A DNA stretch of 64,000 bases from Erythroxylum novogranatense (GCA_029891385.1 CM057230.1:54415414-54479413), one strand, 5' to 3'; shown: positions 12,172-26,584, counted from the first letter of the stretch. Program-made: numbers and translations. Notes: generated by a model from the letters alone, not told the origin.

Positions 12172-13960
12172 TTTAATATTGACTGGAAATCCCTCAATAA
12201 AATTTTTCAAATCTGCTAAAAATCCACAATAATCGAAACCCAGATGATGGATTAGCCAACATAAAAATCAGATAGATGATGAAACCAACATAAGTAGTGA
12301 AACAATCAAGAAGGAATCTGCTGAAGATGTTAGATGTGCAAGGCGCCTAGTGAGAGCGTAGATCTCCCATAGGGTGAGAAAAACTCAGTCTTGCATACAA
12401 AGATTAACTATCCACTATTATCTTGGAATGCTAGCTAGTAGCTCTATAAAAATAAAATTAAAGGTGGAAGGTGTCATACTAATGAAATGGATACCATTCC
12501 GTTTCGGTCGAAAACTGGTACCGGAACGGGCTCAAAAGTACGGGGTGTTGATTTCGGTCGATACCGGCCGGTACCGGCAATACCGAAATTTCGGGGACCA
12601 TTTCGCAAAAAATGAAACCTTCAGGGACGAAGTTGCAAATAAAAAAAAATCTAAAAATCTACCCGCGGTCCCACACCCCCACCCGACCTTCTCTTCTTCT
12701 TCAGTTTCTCTCCTCCCTCTAAATGCATGCCTGCCGCCGCTTCTCCCTCTCGTCGTCTTGCTCCTCCGTAAATGCATTCGGTGTCGCCATCGAATCTGCG
12801 CGTCCCTCCTCCCTCCTCGGATCTGGTGCTCTCTACTCCCTCCTCGGATCTACTTGTCGCTCCTTGGAAGTCAGATCTGCTCCTCCCTCCTCGCCACTCC
12901 TCGTCGTCGGATCTGCTCCTCATCGCATATGCGACTGCAACGGATGATAGTGCAACATAGGAAAAAAGCAAGATACTGAGATGAGACACAGAGTGAGAGA
13001 CTGAGAGCATAAGTAAAGGCTCCTATGTGTTATAGTTGGGATGGGGTCGAGTAGGTTTAATTGTTTAGGGTTATTTTTTTTAAATTACAATTTAGTTCAA
13101 AAAAATTTTTTAAATACAATTTAGTCTAATAAATGGTATGTTTTAATACTAGCCAGTATCGGGAAGCATCGACTCATAATACCAAATCACTCAATATTGT
13201 CCTATTTTTTGGCTGATATGATAGGTACAAGCCTGTATGATATAGTACCTGCACCATGGTTGGTGGGGGGTAACTGCCTCCATTGTGCACTATATGACTC
13301 CACCTAATTTTAAGCATTTCGAGCTCCAACATTAAAAGCCACATAATTAGAGTGATTAAGAAAAAAAACAAGTGAGAAAATTGAGGAAAAATAATTTATC
13401 TGGAAAATAAAAATGATAATAAATTAGGAACAAAATTTAAAATGATATCAATTTAACAATTATGTGTAAAATATTTAAAATTTATTGTTATTTCAAATTA
13501 ATTGTCATTATTATTTATTATTAAAAAAATTTAAAGTATGATTGATGTAAGCGATAAACTAGTAAAGTATACTGATGCAATTGTATAATATATCAATATG
13601 GACTATTTTGCAATTTTAAAAGTTTAGGACTATTTTATAAATTTAAAAATATCCCAAAGCAGTGCATCGATGCATCGAAATCGACACCGCTGAGCCTGTT
13701 CAGAACCCCAATCCAAAGACCCCCTAGCAAAGATTCATAACATTGTGTCATACCTTTTTCGACGAAGGCAATAAGTTTTTAATATTAAGAGAATGTATAT
13801 TATTTTAATGATGGACTGCCCTTTATAAGGAATAACCAAAAATGTAAAATTCAAATATGACTTTATTTCAGGCTTACACTCTACTTCTAAGAAGTTTGTT
13901 CACAACCATAGACAAGATGCTATTCCTTAGTCTTGAATGTGTATGGCTTAGGCTCATCCT
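12172..13960. other. Non-coding stretch, probably old repeat remains
   Basis: I see no convincing gene. 12480-12960 is noticeably more GC-rich than its surroundings and has repeated GGTACCGG/ACCGGCCGGT dyads and CCTCCTCGGATCTG repeats. Overlapping open frames there are serine/leucine/arginine-rich in several frames and look composition-driven. 13000-13960 is AT-rich with short A/T runs. Confidence 0.5.
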
Positions 13961-13971
13961 GAGTATATAAG

Positions 13972-14215
13972 GTATAATATAGTGTTTATAAGTAATTTTT
14001 CTTTCCAAAACACACTTAAAAATCTTTAATGACAATTTAGAGGGAAAAATTCCACATCTTTGTAGAGATTCATATTCACTATTTGAGATTACGAGGTACA
14101 ATAAAGTATTTATAAGAAAATTTTCCTTTAAACCACCCTTAAGAAACTTTAATGATAATTTAGAGGGAAAGATTCCACAACTTTATAGATATTCATATTC
14201 ATTATCCTAAGCTAA
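13972..14215. repeat. Diverged tandem duplication, two units of about 120 bp
   Basis: Unit 1 (about 13972-14089) and unit 2 (about 14099-14215) share the order AGTRTTTATAAG, CACNCTTAA, CTTTAATGA, AATTTAGAGGGAAA, ATTCCACA and GATTCATATTCA. Copies differ by scattered substitutions, so the duplication is old. Function unknown. Confidence 0.65.
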
Positions 14216-14260
14216 AAGAGAGGATTTTATTATCAAAATATAGAGATTGACCTTATTACT

Positions 14261-15325
14261 TGTTAGCTCAAGATTTTTATTAATGATTTTGATGATAACT
14301 CTACAATACTTCAAATTTCAAATTGAGTTTATTTCCTTAATTATATAATTCTTAAAAGGAAATGATATCATAAAATAAATGTTTCCTTTCTTACAAGAAC
14401 CTTTTTTATGAACTTACCTTATTAGAAATGATCCTACAATATCCGAAAGGATCTTAATAATTTGAACAATTAGCTCCAGAAAATTTTGACAATATTTTTC
14501 TCTTAACGTCTGAATATTAGAAGATTCCAATAAATGTGACATCAAAGATTCATTAGATACAAAGTCAACTCAGAATTAAAATGAAGCAATGACTAGCTGA
14601 AGAAAACATCTATTTAGCAAAGAGTCACTGCATTTTGCAAAACACACATAGTAACACATAAATTTGTGAAATACTTCAATAGCATCAATATTCTTCAAAA
14701 TCATATCTATATCAAACTCCTTGTGCTTTAAAAAGTGAAATCACTCTATTGAGAGAGATTATTTTAAACATTTTTGTTGAGATACGAATGTAGAAGGTTG
14801 AAGAACATTGAAAAATATGTACTTGTGAGATTGGAAAGGCTTGTGAAAATTTACTACTTATAGTTTTATAGCAAAATACTTAAGTAAAATCCTTGGGGAC
14901 TGAATGTAGGCTTCGTTATAAGTCAAACTAGTATAAATCGACTGTGTCACTCTCTCTTTTTTGTAACTTTTAAATTTTTTCATTACAATGTGTGTGTTTA
15001 ATTTACAAGAGGCTCCTTCTGTTTTAATGTTGCAAGAGGTTTCTTCTGTTAATATTTTCGTTTTTTAACATGTTCCTTTCGTTTTTAAATATTAACATGC
15101 CCTTTTTTCTTTTTAAAAGTTAAAAGGATTTTTTTCATTTTTAACATGCTCCTTTCGTTTTTTAAATGTTAACAGACTCTTTTAATTTTTTAATAGGCTC
15201 TTTCTATTTATAGATTTTTCTGTTGAAATTTAGCAAGTTCTTATCGTTTACATGAATTGATAATAACTTTAAAAAAATTAAGTTACCTATAATTCAACCC
15301 CCTCCTGCGTGTATTTGCTTTATCA
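14261..15325 (+). repeat. 5' LTR of copia-2
   Basis: TGTTAGCTCAAG...TTTGCTTTATCA, matched by 23782-24900. The second half (about 15000-15200) has repeated TNACAGGCTCCTTTCGTTTTT-like units shared with the other LTR. Confidence 0.88.
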
Positions 15326-15327
15326 TT

Positions 15328-15339
15328 TAGTATCAGAGA
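15328..15339 (+). other. Degenerate primer binding site, copia-2
   Basis: TAGTATCAGAGA follows the LTR by two bases; the functional form is TGGTATCAGAGC (tRNA-iMet). Two mismatches suggest it is dead. Confidence 0.75.
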
Positions 15340-15380
15340 GATGTTTCACATCTTTTATGTTTTATAGCATGTAATATATC

Positions 15381-18300
15381 ATGGCAAACAATTTGAGAAG
15401 CCTTGAAGGACAATTTGTCTCTAAGCCTCCTTACTTCAATGGAAACAACTATTCTTATTAAAAAGAGAGAATAATCATTTATCTTTAGTCTGTAGATATC
15501 ACTATTAAAGTTAGAGTCATGCCTCCTGTTATAGATAATGTAGAAGTGTGGATTGATACTGATAGAAGAAATGCATATCTGAATGCCAAAGCAAGACATT
15601 ATTTGATCTGTGCACTATCTTTAGAAGAGTATGAAAAGATACCCTCTTGCTCTACAACAAAGGAAATGTGGAAAAAATCCAAATTACTTTTGAAGGAATG
15701 AATCATGTAAAGAAAACATAGAATAAGTCTTTTAGTGCATCAATACGAAACTATTTGCATGAAACAAGGAGAAACTATAGAAGAATTCTTCCAACATTTC
15801 AACAATGTCATCACAACCTTAAAGAACTTGGGAAAGGTATCTCCTAATGATGAGCTTGTAACAATGATTTTAAGGTCACTGCCAAAAGATTGGAGACCTG
15901 AGTTGACAGCTCTAGAAACTGAAAGGATCTCAACACTATTTCACCAAATTGGTTAAGAGGAAACTTGATGATTTATGAGAGCTTAGGCAATATAAAGGAT
16001 CTTCATAAGAAGAGACACTAAAAGAAGTTGATAAATCAAATCCATCAAATGATGATGAAAGCGATATTGAGTTGCAAATAAAAGGAGATAACGAATTCAA
16101 TTTCATGGTCATAAAATGTAACACCCCACTGTCGTCCGACACATGTATGTGCGCCCTACGATCACACGTGCACATGCCTAATAGAAGTGACGTGTTAACT
16201 ATCTCACCTTCACTTTACTATATGGCATTATAAATAAAATAAAAAATAACACACTATCTAAAGTCTAAAAATTTCCTCATCTCATTCATAAACCACATTT
16301 TACAATGTAGCATTAGATCCATCATTCATATGTATACATTGTCAGCATATCAAAGCTCATAGTTCAGTCTATAAAATATGCTACATAAATGAGGAAATAA
16401 ACCAAAAACTAAAAACTAATCTTCAATCCCTAGTTGACTGACCTTTGAGCCATAACTTGTACCAAAATACAGTCTTAGCAACTAAGTCGTTGCTCTCTCA
16501 AACCTGAAATTATCAGTGTTGAATTTTGGTGAGTTTTACAAACTCAGTAAAGTAACCATCCTCGATGGTTTACTCTTGTCATATAACACAATAGTTCATA
16601 TTATCATGTAATTCACATCAACTTGGTCTCTTTAAGTAATATTATAAATCACTAGTTCACAAATCTCATAATTCAAAAACAAGTTCATAATATTCATTAT
16701 CACATATTCATACAAGGGAAGTCATCAGAACAATGCAATTATTCAATTTATTCATATCATATTTGAATTCAATGTTTATGAGACTCAATTCATTTAATAC
16801 GTTGTTGTGACTGTGTGCCTTTTTCACTGTGCCATACCCTTTGTGGATACCAGACTCTTTTATACTGTTCCTTATCTGTTAAGGATACAGGGACTCATTG
16901 TACACATTGAGCCTTAGGCTCTTTCCATAAATGTCTAAGCTTTAATCTCTTTTTCACGGGCGATATTAATCACAACTATCTATATATTACATGCATTGAA
17001 ATGAAATGCATGCCACAATTCAGTCATCATATTCAATCACTTTCAATCGTATTCATTTTTGTATTTGCGCATTAACGGTAATCATCAGGCTAGATCTCAC
17101 ATCTAACTTTTTAATTGAGAATCAAATAGACAATCTCATTCATATACAATTAACACTTCCAATGATGTTTACATGCATCAAACGCCTCGAACAATTATTG
17201 TCTGAAATTTAGAATAATCAACAAATATCAAATTCAATTTAGTAATAAATAGAACAAATTAAGGTGAGACCATCTTAAGTTACTCATTATTGCTCCATTT
17301 TTACTTATTGCCTTAAAAGTTCTGGCAATATCTGGAAGTGAACGCTCTACTTGCTCTTCTATATGCAATCAAGTACAATTTTACATTACCACATTATTCA
17401 TGTAAATGAATATGCATTTTTATAAATGTATCATGTAACATGCATGTTTAATGACATATGCTCGGGTATACTTCTATATTAAACTGATGCAAAGATCAAT
17501 TGTACTCCAAACGTGTCAAAATTCATACACTTATTAACTATTCAAGCTTTCTTTTCAATACAAACTTTTGGAAAGTAGATCATTACGATAAGGAAAATGG
17601 TGTATTTTTGTAACACTTTCTTCTAGACAGTTGTTTCCCTTACTTTAAGTTTCTAATGACATCAAGATCATACAATTTTGTTCATTATTCTATGAGTTAT
17701 GTTTAAAATACTATAGATTGTGTACATTTGAAATTTTGGTTGGGGCACGATCATGCATTCAAAATTTTACAACCCATATCTCTCAATTCCAATATCCAAA
17801 AATTACAAAATTTACACCAATTGAAAGCTAAGAGAATAAACTACAACGTTTGTGAAGACACCTTTGTCTGATTCAGCCTATATCAATATAGTTTATTTGA
17901 TAATAATAGGACATGATTTCTGTCATGGGTAGTGTTATAGCCAAAGCCAAGACTCAATTTCAACCTAAATTTCAAGACCCTTTAGGACAGAATTCAAATT
18001 CAATTTCTTCTTAACACTGGTATCCAAATGTCTCTAGTTCAATTTAAATCAAGAATCATCTCATTAGGAAACCTACAGATCAAAATATACCCAAAATACC
18101 AATATGATCAGTGAAATCATTCCATTTTAACAATATTCCAGCACACTCACCATTTTCATCCTAAATTTATCACTCAATCTTTTATGAATGGATTCAGATG
18201 TTCATAAATTTTGGTGGATATGAAGAAAAATATGTTATAAGTCTATTGGTTCAAGTCTCATGTCTTTTGGATGTCAGGAGAAGAAATTATAATAAAAAGA

Positions 18301-20345
18301 ATAAAGGATGTTTAGAATTATCTCTCTTCAATAGCCAGGAAAGTCACAATCATGCATCTCTTCTTCTTCACTGAAACTGCAGTTTTTCCCTCTCTTTCAT
18401 TTTTTTGCAGATTTTTTATTCCTACACTTACAACTAATACATATAATGCATAAACCAAATTGTCTACTTGCATCTCAGCTTATCTCAACCCAAACAATTC
18501 AAAAATCTAAGCTTTAAACATAAACATCAAAAACCGACATCCCTCACGCATATTCCTTATTTTCCCCATTTTTCTTCATGTTTCTGTACTTATTCATTCT
18601 CACTAATTATCACCAAATCTATTTCTTCCCATATCACTCATGCATGAATCCATTTTCAAAACATTAAAAAATCATCAAAATGTTATTCATGAAAAACTTA
18701 CTTGATTTAGTAAAATTCCAGCTCAAAAATTCTAGATTTTCTAATCCTCCCAAACAAACAAACATCAAAGAAAACTTATAATCATATTCAGCTAGTTTTC
18801 CAGCAGTTAAGGGTCAGAATTCAAATACACAAACATGCACAAGGATTTGTTTCAGTGATGGATGAAAAGAACAAGGAAAAGAGTTTCAGTGTTGGTGTTT
18901 TCGATGGTGAAGAACAGATGTGAGCTACAATAATTTTTCCTTATTCAAAACAAGACAACACGTGCTCTTAAATCATTCCCACATGTCTCCTTTCCGTGTA
19001 AGCTAATTGTCACTAATTAAGCAGTCCACGTGTCACACAATAATTGGTCCATATTTCAACTTTTTTAAACCAAAAATACTCTAAATTTCTAAAATAGCTG
19101 AAATATCACTAAAAGTACCAAATCGATTTTAATACACTCCAATTTATTTTCAAGAAAATTAATCCACAAGCATTTTATTGCATTTATAAATCAATTATAC
19201 CCAAAAAATGTCAATGAATGCATATACAATTATTTCATGAATATCAACATAATTCACATATTTAAATATGCCATATAATCATGAAATTCACTTCTAATTT
19301 CTCAATATACTCTTACTTACACTATTATGGGGGACTAGCCCCTAATATAGGATATTGGGATGTTACAGAAAATATGTCCGCTTCTACAAAAAGAAACTAA
19401 TTAAGAAAAGAAAAGAAAACAAGAAAATTAGAAATATCATATTTTAATCAAATCATATGTTATGGCTATAAGAAGCCTAGACACACGAGACCAGAATGCC
19501 CTCTTCTTTAAAAAGTTAAAGCAAAAAATAGCAAACCTAGAAAGTAAGCTATGATTGCAGTCTGGTCAGATGAGGATTTTGAAAACCTTAAAGAAGAAGA
19601 GCCTGAAGAAATAAGCAATGTTTACTTTACGGTTGAATCATAGGACAATGAGGTATATTATTCTGACTTTGATATTGAAATTGATGAATTAAGAGATGCA
19701 TATCATGAATTGTATAATCAATATAAAAAATAACACTGCAGTATTTCAAAAAGGTTGAGAAGTCAAAAAATAATGATGCATCCTTGACAAATAAGATTAA
19801 ATTACTATAATCTGATAATAAGAATTTGTTGTTTAGAATTATGTCTCTTGAAAATGACAATAAGCAAAAGGCCTCTAAGAAGGAATTCTAGGAACAAAAG
19901 GTAAGTCAGTTAGAGAATGCATTGCTTGAAAATGATTATGTTTAGGTAAAAAAATTAGAAGAAAAAGTTACTACTCTAAAACTTGAGAAAGAAAAATTTG
20001 CTAAAAAAATCAATTCTCTAGAAAAGAATCTTGCCAATTTTTTTGATGGAAGGAACAATATTGATGCATTTCTTAGGAATGGTAAAGGTGTTTTTGATAA
20101 GGCTAGAATAGGATATAATTTTATAATATTAGGCCATACAAAAATTTCTTTCTTAAATCCACCAGTAGCTATAGTCAAAACAACAAGAACCTGATAAATA
20201 ACAAAACTTACAGTAATTCTCATTCATCTATTTTGTGAAATTATTGTAGTAGACATGGTCATATTAGTCATTCCTATGACTCTCAAAAAATGAAGAAATT
20301 ATCTCAAATGTATGTTTAGAGATCGAAAGGTCAAACTACTATCCT
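15381..20345 (+). pseudogene. Copia-2 gag, split by a nested solo LTR
   Basis: Starts at ATG 15381 (MANNLRSLEG...) followed by PPYFNGNNYSY, a typical start of SIRE-like gag. Further gag motifs are CMKQGETIEEFFQHF (about 15760) and LPKDWRPELTALE (about 15882). Several stops and frame changes occur, for example at 15461 and 15700. The frame is broken at 16116 by the solo LTR and resumes at 19368. A lysine/glutamate-rich coiled segment (about 19540-20060) precedes a damaged zinc knuckle near 20237 (NYCSRHGHISH), which lacks one cysteine. No product is expected. Confidence 0.8.
16117..19367 (-). repeat. Solo gypsy-type LTR inside copia-2 gag
   Basis: A 3,251-bp insert bounded by TGTAACACCCC and GGGATGTTACA, the same ends as solo LTR B and the LTR of element C. 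The flanking 5-mers are TAAAA and GAAAA, a near but imperfect target duplication. There is no interior, so it is a solo LTR left by LTR-LTR recombination. Minus orientation is inferred from alignment with element C, whose pol is on the minus strand. It carries the conserved hairpin at 16531-16545 and the acceptor-like TTTCAG|G at 16505-16504. Confidence 0.78.
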
Positions 20346-23335
20346 AAAAGAGCCTAAAAAATTTTAGGTACCTAAAATGAGGTAATATATTCTACAGATA
20401 TGCTCCAGAACAGAGACAAAAGAAGATTAAGGGATAGTTGATAGTGGTTATTCGTGACACATGACAGGTGAAATATCACATTTAAAATATACTAAAAAGA
20501 AAGATGGAGGTAATGTTGTCTTTATTGACAAAAATAAGGCAAAAGTCATTAGAATTGGTAAAATTAGTGACCTACTTCTGCTATAATGTTCTTTATGTTT
20601 ATAGTTTGAAACATAAATTGTTAAGTGTAAGTCAATTATATGATAAGAGTTGTAGAGTCACTTTTTATGCATTCCATTGTGAAATTATTAAAAATCTTAA
20701 TGACAACATTTTATTTCTTAGTCCTAGAAATTAGAAATTATATCTTGCTCAATTGGAAGATGTTTCTTGACAAAATGTTAAATTTTTTGTTTCATTAGAA
20801 AATGATTCATTTATCTAGAATAAAAGATTTAGACATGCTAGTATGAGCATTCTATTAAAATTATCTTTAAATGAGTTAGGAAGAGGACTACCTGAACTGA
20901 AGTTAGAGAATAATTAGGTTTGTGAAGCTTGTTTAAAAGGAAAACAAATCATAAGTAGCTTATTTCCTAAAAATATTGTTTCTACTAACCAACTACTTGA
21001 ACTTGTACATATGGATTTATTTGGTCCTATTGGGACTTAAAGCTTTGGTAGTAAACATTACGGCTTTGTTATAGTAGATAATTATTCTAGATTTACATAG
21101 GTATATTTTCTATCAAATAAGCATTATACTTTTGAAGTCTTTAAGAAAATTTGCAAAAAAATTCAAATTGATAAAGGATATTACGTTACATCAATTTGGA
21201 GTGATCATGGAGGATATTTCAATAATAGAAAATTTGAAGATTTGTGTAATGAAAATGAGATAACTCAAGATTTTTCATGCCCAAGGACTCCTTAGGAAAT
21301 GGAGTTGTTGAGAGAAAGAATAAGACTCTCATTGATATGACCAAGAAAATGTTGTGTGAAAGTAGTCTACCTTATAGTTATTGGGCTACTACTTGTTACA
21401 TACTTAACAGGTGTCTTATAAGACCTTTTCTCAAAAAGACCCCCTATAAGTTGTAAAAAGGAAGAAAAAAGAATGTTGTTTATTTTCAAGTGTTTGGTTG
21501 CAAGTGTTTCATATTAAATAATGGAAAGGACAATCTTGGAAGATTTGATGCAAGATCAGATTAAGTTATTTTCTAGGTTACAGCACTACCAGTAAAGGAT
21601 TCAAAGTTTATAATAAAAGAATAAAGAGGATGGAAGAATCAATACATGTGGTATTTGACGAAGCACTACCTTCGATAACAGTAGCTAATTCAGATGATGA
21701 AAAACATCCTTCAATTCCTAAAAATACATCGTTGACTTAAACTAAACCTATAATGTCCTAGAGAATGGAGAGGTCCAAGATACATATTAGTATATTCTAG
21801 GAGTCTAAGAACTATATCTTCCTTCAAAAAAATTATGTTGCCCTCATCTCATAATTAAAACCTAAGACTATTGAAGAGGCTCTTACTGATGAAAATTAGG
21901 TTTCCTCTATGAAAGACAAACTAAATCAGCTTGACAAAAACAAAATATAAAATCTAGTAGCTTATCCATAAAACAAGTCAATCACTGGAACTCATTGGCC
22001 ATTTCAAAAAAATTTTGACGAAAATAAAACTAGACTTGTAGCTCAAGGTTATAATCAACACGAATGTATTGATTTTGAGGAAACTTATGCATCTGTTTCT
22101 ATATTAGAACAGATTAGAATTTTACTTGCCTTTGCATGCTATATAAATTTTAAATTATTCCAAATGGATGTTAAAAATGCCTTCTTAAATGGATATATTA
22201 ATGAAGAAGTGTTTGTTAAACAACCTCCAGGTTTTAAAGATGAAAACCATCCTAATTATGTGATGAAGTTGATTAAAGCTCTGTATGATCTAAAGTAGGC
22301 TCCTCGAGCATGGTATGAGAGGTTAAGTAAATTTTTTCTTAAGAATAACTTAGAAAGAGGAAAGGTAGATAAAACCTTATTTATTAAGAAAAAGGAGAAC
22401 GATTTACTCATAGTGTAAAAATATATTGATGACATAATATTTAGTGCTACTAATCAATCCTTCTGTGAAGAATTCTTAGCTTTAATATAGGGGGTTTGAA
22501 ATGAGTATGAAGGGATAACTATCTTTCCTTCTCAGGTTGCAAATTAGGCAAATAGAAAAGGAATCTTCATTAGTCAAGACAAAAACACAAAGGAACTCGT
22601 CAAGAAATGCCATTTTGAGAATGCCAAATCGATGGATACTCCTATGTATTCTGGAACTAAACATGATAAGGATGAAGAAGGTAAAGCTATGGATGAGACA
22701 AAGTATTGAGGAATGATTAAATCACTATTATATCCCACAAGCTCGAGACCAGATATTATGCTTAGTGTATGTCCTTACGCACAAAAGCCACCTTCAAACA
22801 ATTAAGAGGATATTTCCTTATCTAAGTAGAATTATGGACTTTGGACTATAGTATCCAAAAATTGATCCTTTTAACATAGTTAGCTTTCATGATGCAGATT
22901 ATGTAGGTGATAAAGTTAATAGGAAAAATACAAGTGGTTACTGTCAATTTCTTAGAGGATGTTTTTTTTCTTGGTCTTACAAAAAAACAAAATTGCACAA
23001 CACTTTCAATGTCTAAAGTGAAATATATAATAGTTGCTAGTTGTTGTGTTCAAATCTTATGGATGAAGAATCAACTTGAGAATTTTTCTTTGAACTTTGT
23101 TCATATTCCTATACTATGTGACCACACAAGTGCAATAAAAATTTCTATGTGCATCATTCTAAGAGTAAACATATAGAAATCAAACATCATTTTCTTATAG
23201 ATTATGTTTTAGAAGGAACTGTTGATCTTTTGCATGTTAAAATTGAAAATTAAGTAACTGATATCTTTACTAGGCCACTTTTTGAAGATAGATGCTATTT
23301 ATTTTTAAAAAACTTAGTATATGCAGATTTTCTGA
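20346..23335 (+). pseudogene. Copia-2 pol remnants
   Basis: Fragments appear in order. Protease/GAG-pre-integrase region: about 20430-20960. Integrase core: LVHMDLFGPIG at about 21003, WSDHGGYF at about 21199, then a frameshift near 21295. RT: LVAQGYNQHECIDFEETYA at about 22038, FQMDVKNAFLNGY at about 22160 and YIDDIIF at about 22425. RNase H: from about 22730, losing frame repeatedly. Many stops replace Gln or Trp codons (DLK*APRAW, RFT*VYFL), consistent with C-to-T decay. No product is possible. Confidence 0.85.
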
Positions 23336-23769
23336 GATTAACTTTGTGTGAAGATTTTATGCTATTTCTCTTTATAGATATTAGCAGGCTCCTTCTAATC
23401 TTTTGATGTCTTTTTTTACCGTTACATATTTGTGCATTTTTTTGTTGATTCGTCATTGTTCATCTCTTTTTGATAATGACAAAGAGGGAGAGTTAATGAT
23501 ATATTTGCATCTATGATATATTTTCGATGATATGTTTGCCTTTGATAATATATATCTGTGATATTTTGCTAACTATTGAAACTATATTTATGAAGTTTAA
23601 ATTTTTGATATACATAAACGACAGGCTCTTATCGTAAGACAGTCTCCTATCATAAGAAAGGCTCCTTCTAATAATGGTTATAAGTAAGAACATATAAAGT
23701 TTACAAGTATCTTTTGAAATCTTCATTATTTGAATTTTGAAAATATATCTGTTATTGCTTATCATCATC

Positions 23770-23780
23770 AAAAGGGAAGA
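23770..23780 (+). other. Polypurine tract of copia-2
   Basis: AAAAGGGAAGA directly precedes the 3' LTR (T-TGTTAGCTC). Confidence 0.75.
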
Positions 23781-23781
23781 T

Positions 23782-24900
23782 TGTTAGCTCAAGGTTTACT
23801 ATTATTGATTTTGATGATAACTATATAATATTTCAAAATTCAAATTGGATTTATTTCCTTGTATAGGTAACGATATAATTCTTATAAGGAAACGATATCA
23901 TAGGATAAACATTTCCTTTCTTACAGAAACCTTCTTAATGAACTTACCTTATTAGGAATGATTCCACAAAATCCAGAAGGATCTTACTCATTCGAAAAAT
24001 TAGCTATGGGAATTTTGACAAAACTTTTCTTTTAATGTCTAAATATTAGAAGATTCCAAAAGAGATGATATCAAAGATTCATTAGAAACAAAGTCAATTC
24101 AAAATTAAAATAAAGTGATGACTAGTTGAAGAAAACATCCACTTAAGAAAGAGTCACTATATTTTACAAAATACTCACAGCAGCATACAGATTTGCAAAA
24201 TACTTTAGTAACATCAATATTCTTGAAATTCATATCTATACCAAACTCCCTGTGCCTTAAAAAGTGAAACCACTCTATTGAGAGGGATTGTTAAACACTT
24301 TATACAATTTTTTTGAGAGCTTATAGAGGCTTGTTAAACACTACGAGTGTGGAACATTAATAAATATTTATTTGTGAGTTTCAAAAGGCCTGTGAAAATT
24401 TACTACTTGGAGTTTTATAGTGAAATACTCAAGTTGAATACTTGGGGACTGGATGTAGGCTTTGTTATAAGCAAAACTAGTATAAATCGACCATGTAACT
24501 CTCTTCTCTCTTAACTTTTAAATTTTTATATCATAATGTGTGTGTTTAATTTACAAAAGGCTTCTTCACTTTTGGAATAGCTTCCTTTTATTTTAATATT
24601 GGAAGAGGTTTCTTTCGTTAACAGACTCCTTTCGTTTTTTAACAAGTTCCTTTCGTTTTTAAACATTAATAGGCCCCTTTCACTTTTTAAAAGTTAACAG
24701 GCTCTTTTCATTTCTAATGGGCTCCTTTTGTTTTTTAAATGTTAACAAACTCCCTTCATTCTTTAACAGGCTCTTTCTATTTACAGATTTTTTGTTGAAA
24801 CTTAGCAAGATCTTATCGCTTACACAAATTGACAGTAACTTTAAAATTTTTTAAGTCACACATAATTCAACCCCGCCCCTTGCATGTGTTTGCTTTATCA
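23782..24900 (+). repeat. 3' LTR of copia-2
   Basis: 1,119 bp, matching 14261-15325 with many substitutions and small indels. It ends TGCTTTATCA and is followed by ATTAC, the target duplication. Confidence 0.88.
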
Positions 24901-24905
24901 ATTAC

Positions 24906-26581
24906 AATAACATTAGTAAGATGAATCTTATAGTTCCCTTATACCCTGCAATAGTAGATATAGTTAGTTAGGCAAGCATATCCCCAAGATAACTTCAAAA
25001 TGCATGTACAGTTTATCATTTTACTATATAAGGCCAATTCCTCCCATTGATACAATATTTAGATTTATGAATCATATTAGACCTATAACCTTTAATCTAA
25101 CAAGTTTAGTTTAAGAACACTAAGTGATTATTAGATTATTTATTCCATGAAAGGACATATGATTGAAGAAATTTATATTTATTTTAGGTGACTCAAGCTT
25201 ATAAGATTATAGGATTGTGTCAAGTTTTTAGATGAAAGGTTTAATAAAGAGGGAGAGTATAACCTTGCAGCTATAAGTTAAAAGATTAGTTGATCGTATT
25301 CTTCCTCTTCCCCATCATGAAGTTCTCTTAAGTTAACTAAGTCTATAAAGAAAAGAGATGTCATGTAGGAAAATTAAGGCTTTTATGTTCTTCTTTCCAT
25401 ATACTTTTTCATTATTTTAACTTTATAATTCATTTGTAACCATGATGAATTTGGAAAAAAAAAAAGATTGTTAAGACCAAGGTTATTAAAGAGAAGTGTA
25501 TGGTTGCGTTCTCATCTTGAAAAAAAAATAAGTAGAAGGTCATATATAGTGACTAAGTCATACTCATCCATATGCCAACACGTACTCTTTCATTGCTTCC
25601 CTTATATATTAGCTCCCTCTCCATCTTCTATTTATAATATTGTTATTAATGAAGAAGTTGTTTATACTAAACTTATTAGTCCTAGTTTTTTTAGGATATC
25701 CTTTATCTAAATTGGACTATAAAGACGGATTTCATTTTCATCAGCATTAAGTTTGGATTACAATTTATCATAGTGATCATCACCTTTTTTGATAAGGAAA
25801 AGTTGAGACATAAAATGGAAATTCTTTTTCATATACTTAAAGTGGTTTTTGGATTTGGTGAGGATGTTTTTTTTATTGCTTTCCTCCTTTATGTATATCT
25901 TTTTAATTGTTCTTTTCATCTTTATAAGCATTTAAAAAGTTTATAATGAACTCTATAAGATGAAGAAACATGGAATAAGATGGATGAAAACTATCTCACC
26001 TTATGTGAAAAGTATGATAGGTTTAAAAAGGATAATGTGATAATCGAAAAGGAGCATAACTAGTTAATCATTACATAGGAGAAGGAAATTGGAGGCTTGA
26101 AGGTGGAAGTTGCTAACTTAAAGTAAGCTTTGGATGGTAATGGGTCAAACCGGACTAAGTCGGCCTAAACCAAACCCTCGTATCTCAGGCTTAAGGTTGG
26201 TCGAGCTAGAGTCTAAACCATAGCCAGGTTGACCTAACATTTTATTTTACTAAATTAAAATTGTGAAAATGATGTCATTTTCAGGATCGAGGCCCAGTCA
26301 ACTTAGGCCTAGCCTAATTGCCAAGCCTAAGAGGACTAATAGCAGTGGTATAAGGATGAAAATTTTAAGTATGATATTATTCATCTCTATAGTTTCAAAA
26401 CCTTTTAATATTAAAAATTTAATAATTTTATCAGTGCTAATGCTTCGAGACTTGTCATAAGTTATCTTTTAAAAAACATTATGACCTATCTTTTACAAAT
26501 GTCAACATTTTTACACCTCTTCAGAGTTTGAGAATTTATAGACTAAAGAGTAAAGGAAACTTATCAAGAACTTGAAATTAG
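24906..26581. other. Intergenic stretch without recognisable gene
   Basis: AT-rich. A short degraded segment at 25940-26130 reads like a charged coiled-coil gag piece (for example KYDRFKKDNVIIEKEHN) with stops. A GC-richer patch at 26140-26330 repeats AGGCCTA/TAGGCCTAAR words. Nothing else can be supported. Confidence 0.5.
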
Positions 26582-26584
26582 TGC

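Larger units (their letters stand above)
14261..24900 (+). mobile_element. SIRE-like copia element (copia-2), complete but dead
   Basis: Two LTRs (14261-15325 and 23782-24900), a primer binding site and a polypurine tract bracket degraded gag and pol. ATTAC occurs at 14255-14259 and again at 24901-24905, a 5-bp target duplication (one extra T precedes the left TGTTAG). SIRE/Maximus affinity is inferred from the second purine tract ACAAAGAGGGAGAG in the long spacer after pol (23478) and the YFNGNNYSY gag start. A solo gypsy-type LTR sits in gag. LTRs differ at many sites and contain CTCCTTT-rich repeats, so the insertion is old. Confidence 0.85.

Noticed and set aside
12374..12979. 201-residue plus-strand open frame
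   Set aside because: Several frames on both strands are open through the same GC-rich, CCTCCTCGGATCTG-repeating DNA; no domain and no typical codon pattern.
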